A DNA stretch of 64,000 nt, taken from assembly GCF_000495855.1 (NCBI RefSeq), contig NZ_AWGF01000011.1:62001-126000 (forward strand), written 5' to 3'. Positions 61,266 to 64,000 of the stretch are shown in pieces; position 1 is the stretch's first letter; each line of letters begins with the position of its first letter. The DNA comes from Asticcacaulis sp. YBE204 (GTDB lineage Bacteria; Pseudomonadota; Alphaproteobacteria; Caulobacterales; Caulobacteraceae). The notes under the pieces were generated by a model. It did not search any database. It had not been told where the DNA came from and worked only from the letters and a program-made list of their open reading frames with translations. The translations under genes and the position numbers were made by a program.

Positions 61266-61306
61266 TGATCGAAGACGCTTGGGTTTCGACCGTTTCTGAT
61301 CGAAAC
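61266..61306. promoter_or_regulatory. Candidate DeoR operator between kinase and rhaI
   Basis: GTTTC, TGATC and GAAAC (61292-61306) form an inverted repeat. TGATCGAA occurs at 61266 and 61297, 31 bp apart, and GTTTCGA lies at 61283. The three half-sites are just upstream of the kinase start and 270 bp before rhaI. Together with the hairpin at 61430 they account for the 321-bp gap. Confidence 0.5.
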
Positions 61307-61429
61307 TTATCGGCGAAGATTGCTTATTTTTCACCGGCTTCGTTGATTTCGACCCTAGGGGAAAACTGTGTCCGCGCAAAGGCTTGGCGATGAAAAATCC
61401 GTCGCGTCTGGCATTTGCGCATCAGTCCA

Positions 61430-61474
61430 GCGATGTGCCAAAAAGTGTGAAGCGGTTTTTGGCTACAACATCGC
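61430..61474. repeat. Family B palindrome upstream of rhaI
   Basis: The core GCCAAAAA and TTTTTGGC encloses GTGTGAAGCGG. It is extended by GCGATGT and ACATCGC outside. It lies about 104 bp before rhaI. Confidence 0.75.
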
Positions 61475-61577
61475 GACATAAAATACTTTGCTCGACGGCA
61501 CACACAGCGCAGTTGATTTGACTCGCCCGCACTTTGGGCCGTAATGGAGCACAAAAGTAAGATTTCAGGACCCCCGC

Positions 61578-62903
61578 ATGGACGATATCGCCGTCAAGAG
61601 ACACCTGTCGGCCCTGCCGCAGGACGTGATCGACGCCGAGAACGACAAGCTCATGGCCGCGCACCTCTACGACTATGAGGGCCTGCGCGTGCGACTTGAG
61701 CGCGCCGACATCGATATCGAGACGGTCGTCCGCCGCCTCATGACGCTGGAAGTCGGCCTGCCCAGTTGGGGGATGATATCCGGCGGGACGCGTTTCGCCC
61801 GTTTCCCCATGCCGGGCGAGCCGAACAACATTTTTGAAAAGATCGAGGACTGCGCCGCCGTCCATCAGATCGCTGGCATGACTCCGCGCATTTCGCTGCA
61901 TTTCCCGTGGGACGCCAGTTACGATTATACCGAGGTGCGCCAATACGCCGAGGCTTACGGCATCGGTTTCGACGCGGTCAATTCCAACACCTTTCAGGAC
62001 CAGCCGGGACAGGCCCTCTCGTACAAATACGGCTCCCTCAGCCACACCGACCGCGCCACGCGTCAGCAGGCCATCGAACACAATCTCGAATGTATCGAGA
62101 TCGGGCAGAAGCTTGGCTCCAACGCCCTGACCGTCTGGCTCTCGGACGGCACCAACTTCGCCGGTCAGGCGCAATTCGCCGAGACGCTGGAGCGCTATCT
62201 CGACAGCATGACCGAGATCTACGCCGCCCTGCCCGACGACTGGCGCGTGTTTCTTGAGCATAAGCTGTACGAACCCGCCTTCTATTCGACGGTCATTCAG
62301 GACTGGGGCACCTCGATCCTGTGCGCTCAGCAACTCGGGCCGAAAGCCCAGTGTCTGGTCGATATGGGCCACCACGCACCGAACGTGAATATCGAAATGA
62401 TCGTCGCGCGGCTGGCGCAGTTCGGCAAGCTGGGCGGCTTCCATTTCAATGACTCGAAATACGGCGACGACGATCTCGATGCCGGGTCGATCAACCCGTT
62501 TCAGCTCTTCCTGATTTTCAACGAACTGGTCCACGCCGAAGAGCGCGCGGTAAAGCGCGGCACGGTCTTCGATCCCTCCTACATGATGGATCAGTCGCAC
62601 AATGTTACCGACCCGATGGAGAGCATCCTCAATTCGGCGCGCGCCATTGGTGGGGCCTATGCCAAGGCGCTGATCGTCGATCGCGCGGCCATGGCGGAGT
62701 ATCAGGACGCCAACGACGTCATGATGGGGCACAACTGCCTGCGCATGGCTTTTGAGACTGATATGCGTCCGGCCCTGGCCGAGGCGCGCCGTCGTAAAGG
62801 GGGCGCGATTGATCCGATGGCGGCCTTCCGCGCAACCGGGTACCGCGCGCAAAAAGCCCGCGCCCGACAACCGCGCCGGGCAGAACGCGGCGGGATTTGC
62901 TGA
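61578..62903 (+). CDS. rhaI: L-rhamnose isomerase
   Basis: This 441-residue TIM-barrel isomerase of the RhaI (Pseudomonas/rhizobial) type converts L-rhamnose to L-rhamnulose. Marks are SWGMISGGTRFARFPMPGEPNNIFEKIEDCA, ISLHFPWD with a substrate-binding His, FLEHKLYEPAFYSTVIQDWGT, LVDMGHHAPNVNIE, GGFHFNDSKYGDDDLD and FDPSYMMDQSHNVTDP, which carry the metal ligands. AGGA precedes the ATG. It is divergent from the kinase. Confidence 0.94.
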   Translation: MDDIAVKRHLSALPQDVIDAENDKLMAAHLYDYEGLRVRLERADIDIETVVRRLMTLEVGLPSWGMISGGTRFARFPMPGEPNNIFEKIEDCAAVHQIAGMTPRISLHFPWDASYDYTEVRQYAEAYGIGFDAVNSNTFQDQPGQALSYKYGSLSHTDRATRQQAIEHNLECIEIGQKLGSNALTVWLSDGTNFAGQAQFAETLERYLDSMTEIYAALPDDWRVFLEHKLYEPAFYSTVIQDWGTSILCAQQLGPKAQCLVDMGHHAPNVNIEMIVARLAQFGKLGGFHFNDSKYGDDDLDAGSINPFQLFLIFNELVHAEERAVKRGTVFDPSYMMDQSHNVTDPMESILNSARAIGGAYAKALIVDRAAMAEYQDANDVMMGHNCLRMAFETDMRPALAEARRRKGGAIDPMAAFRATGYRAQKARARQPRRAERGGIC

Positions 62904-62954
62904 TCCGCGCGTTTAAAGCCTTATTGCCATGAAAACTCGAAACGGAGATCGGTC

Positions 62955-63686
62955 ATGAAACTCGACCGCCGGATATTTCTGACCGGGCTGGCCGCCACAG
63001 GTGCCGCCTCACCGCTGTTCGCCAAGGAAGCGGGCGATCTGGTCTATGCCAATCCGCTGAAAACGCCCGCCGATGTGGCGACATTCAAAATGGAAGGCGA
63101 GGCGAAGGTCGACTTCCCCAATGGCCGGATGCAGATGAGCGCGCTGCGCGACGCCGCCGACGGTCAGGCCTCGAACTTCGTCTTCTGGTGCCCGGAGGTC
63201 TTCCCCGACGACATCGAAATAAGCTGGGATTTCCGCGTCCTCAAAGAACCCGGCCTGTGCATCCTGTTCTTCGCTGCCGCGGGCGTCAACGGCGAGCATA
63301 TCCTTGATCCGAAACTGAAACCGCGCGCCGGGATCTACGACCAATATACCAAGAGCGACGTACAGGCCCTGCAAATCTCCTATTTCCGCCGCCGCTGGGA
63401 AGAGGAACGCGCCTTCCACCTCGCCAATCTGCGTTACGCGCCGGGGTTCGAACTGCTGGCGCAGGGTGCCGATCCCCTGCCCGACGTCGAGGACGCCAAG
63501 CCGCCCTACCGCGTGAAAATCCGCAAGTCCGGCGCGACGGTGGCCTTTACGATCAACGACCTGCCGGTGGTCAACTGGACCGGCGGGCCGGAGCGGAAAT
63601 GGCCGACCAAGGGCAGCATCGGCTTCCGCCAGATGGCCCCGCTGGTGGGGGAATATGAAAATCTGGAAGTGCGGAAGTTGAGATAA
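62955..63686 (+). CDS. DUF1961 (YesU-like) exported protein
   Basis: This 243-residue protein has a twin-arginine-like signal (LDRRIFLTGLAATGAASPLFA, about residues 3-23) and a concanavalin-like beta-sandwich. Segments such as FVFWCPEVFPDDIEISWDFRVLKEPGLCILFFAAAGVNG and GIYDQYTKSDVQALQISYFRRRW match DUF1961. B. subtilis YesU, in its rhamnogalacturonan cluster, belongs to that family. The biochemical role is unknown. It follows rhaI by 51 bp with a GGAG-like site and is probably co-transcribed. Confidence 0.83.
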   Translation: MKLDRRIFLTGLAATGAASPLFAKEAGDLVYANPLKTPADVATFKMEGEAKVDFPNGRMQMSALRDAADGQASNFVFWCPEVFPDDIEISWDFRVLKEPGLCILFFAAAGVNGEHILDPKLKPRAGIYDQYTKSDVQALQISYFRRRWEEERAFHLANLRYAPGFELLAQGADPLPDVEDAKPPYRVKIRKSGATVAFTINDLPVVNWTGGPERKWPTKGSIGFRQMAPLVGEYENLEVRKLR

Positions 63687-63688
63687 CC

Positions 63689-63711
63689 CCCTCTCCCCAT
63701 AGGGGAGAGGG
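63689..63711. repeat. Short family C hairpin
   Basis: CCCTCTCCCC, loop ATA and GGGGAGAGGG lie between the DUF1961 and bioB stop codons. It resembles only the last arm of the longer family C elements. Confidence 0.7.
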
Positions 63712-63714
63712 AGA

Positions 63715-64000
63715 CTACATCGTCATCGGACGCAGGCCGAGGCTCTGCATCAGGTGCGCGTCCGTGCCGCGCTCGGGATTGGCCGTGGTCAGCAACTGAT
63801 CGCCGACAAAGATCGAATTGGCCCCGGCCATGAAACAGAGCGCCTGCAATTCCTCGCTCATCTCGTTGCGACCCGCGCTCAGACGCACCATCGACTTCGG
63901 ACAGACGATCCGCGCCACGGCGATGGTGCGCACGAATTCGACCGGCGTCACGCCACCCTTCACCTTGGATAATTCACCCAAAGGCGTGTTCGACACCGGC
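63715..64000 (-). CDS. bioB: Biotin synthase, C-terminal part
   Basis: The gene continues past the window edge, so only about 95 C-terminal residues are visible. The segment [40 protein letters not shown] is typical of the end of BioB barrels, including the conserved Arg that contacts the [2Fe-2S] cluster. BioB is a radical SAM enzyme that inserts sulfur into dethiobiotin. The SAM-binding cysteines lie outside the window. Confidence 0.92.
   Translation of the reverse strand, partial: PVSNTPLGELSKVKGGVTPVEFVRTIAVARIVCPKSMVRLSAGRNEMSEELQALCFMAGANSIFVGDQLLTTANPERGTDAHLMQSLGLRPMTM

Overview
The window reads as chromosome from a high-GC alphaproteobacterium, most likely Caulobacteraceae and possibly Asticcacaulis. 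That placement rests on gene content and order: a ChvI-ChvG-HprK-EIIA-HPr block with a short HprK, a membrane-anchored CycM-type cytochrome c, a cytochrome c maturation operon divergent from acnA, and a large plant cell-wall sugar locus. It is an inference from recognised families, with no database search behind it.

Layout. 1-1.4 kb is the end of a prophage or prophage remnant: a tail-collar C-terminus, a 66-residue protein and a D12-class adenine methylase. 1.5-10.9 kb is mixed housekeeping: an AlkB-like dioxygenase, two OsmC proteins, an FMN-binding stress protein, a quinone oxidoreductase, a class II amidotransferase, a broken higA, polA, a brnT-brnA toxin-antitoxin pair, a zinc-ribbon protein and a VOC protein. 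11-15 kb carries two tandem chemoreceptors of equal length. 15-22 kb holds a large unknown protein divergent from chvI, then chvI-chvG-hprK-EIIA-HPr. 22-37 kb holds nrdB, a TPR protein, an M17 aminopeptidase with an NlpC/P60 hydrolase, cycM, pheA, a DUF1778-GNAT toxin-antitoxin pair, ccmABCDG and acnA.

37-63.7 kb looks like a rhamnogalacturonan-I utilisation locus. It has a rhamnogalacturonan acetylesterase-like esterase, a 1298-residue GH43-like plus GH35 fusion, a GH105 unsaturated rhamnogalacturonyl hydrolase, a GPH-type symporter and a DUF1961 protein. Released L-rhamnose could be handled by RhaM and by two routes side by side: the non-phosphorylating dehydrogenase, lactonase, dehydratase, dehydrogenase and hydrolase route, and the isomerase-kinase route. 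The unsaturated uronate would pass through KduI or an RpiB/LacAB-family DhuI-like isomerase, then KduD. Candidate regulators are an HTH-only IclR remnant and a DeoR-family protein. acnB, a DUF2239 protein and a GIY-YIG protein sit inside the locus, and bioB begins at the right edge.

The most striking non-coding structure is a set of about 20 dispersed palindromic intergenic elements, mostly 110-225 bp, many bounded by ATACCTCCC and GGGAGGTAT. They lie inside operons, appear to have broken higA, and in one case supply the Shine-Dalgarno sequence of chvG. Also present are an intragenic hairpin repeat inside the aminopeptidase gene, a 171-bp MITE-like element whose TTA duplication forms the rhaM stop codon, and a near-identical 28-nt palindrome exactly 13 nt after the stop codons of both aconitase genes. 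No rRNA, tRNA or CRISPR array was recognised.
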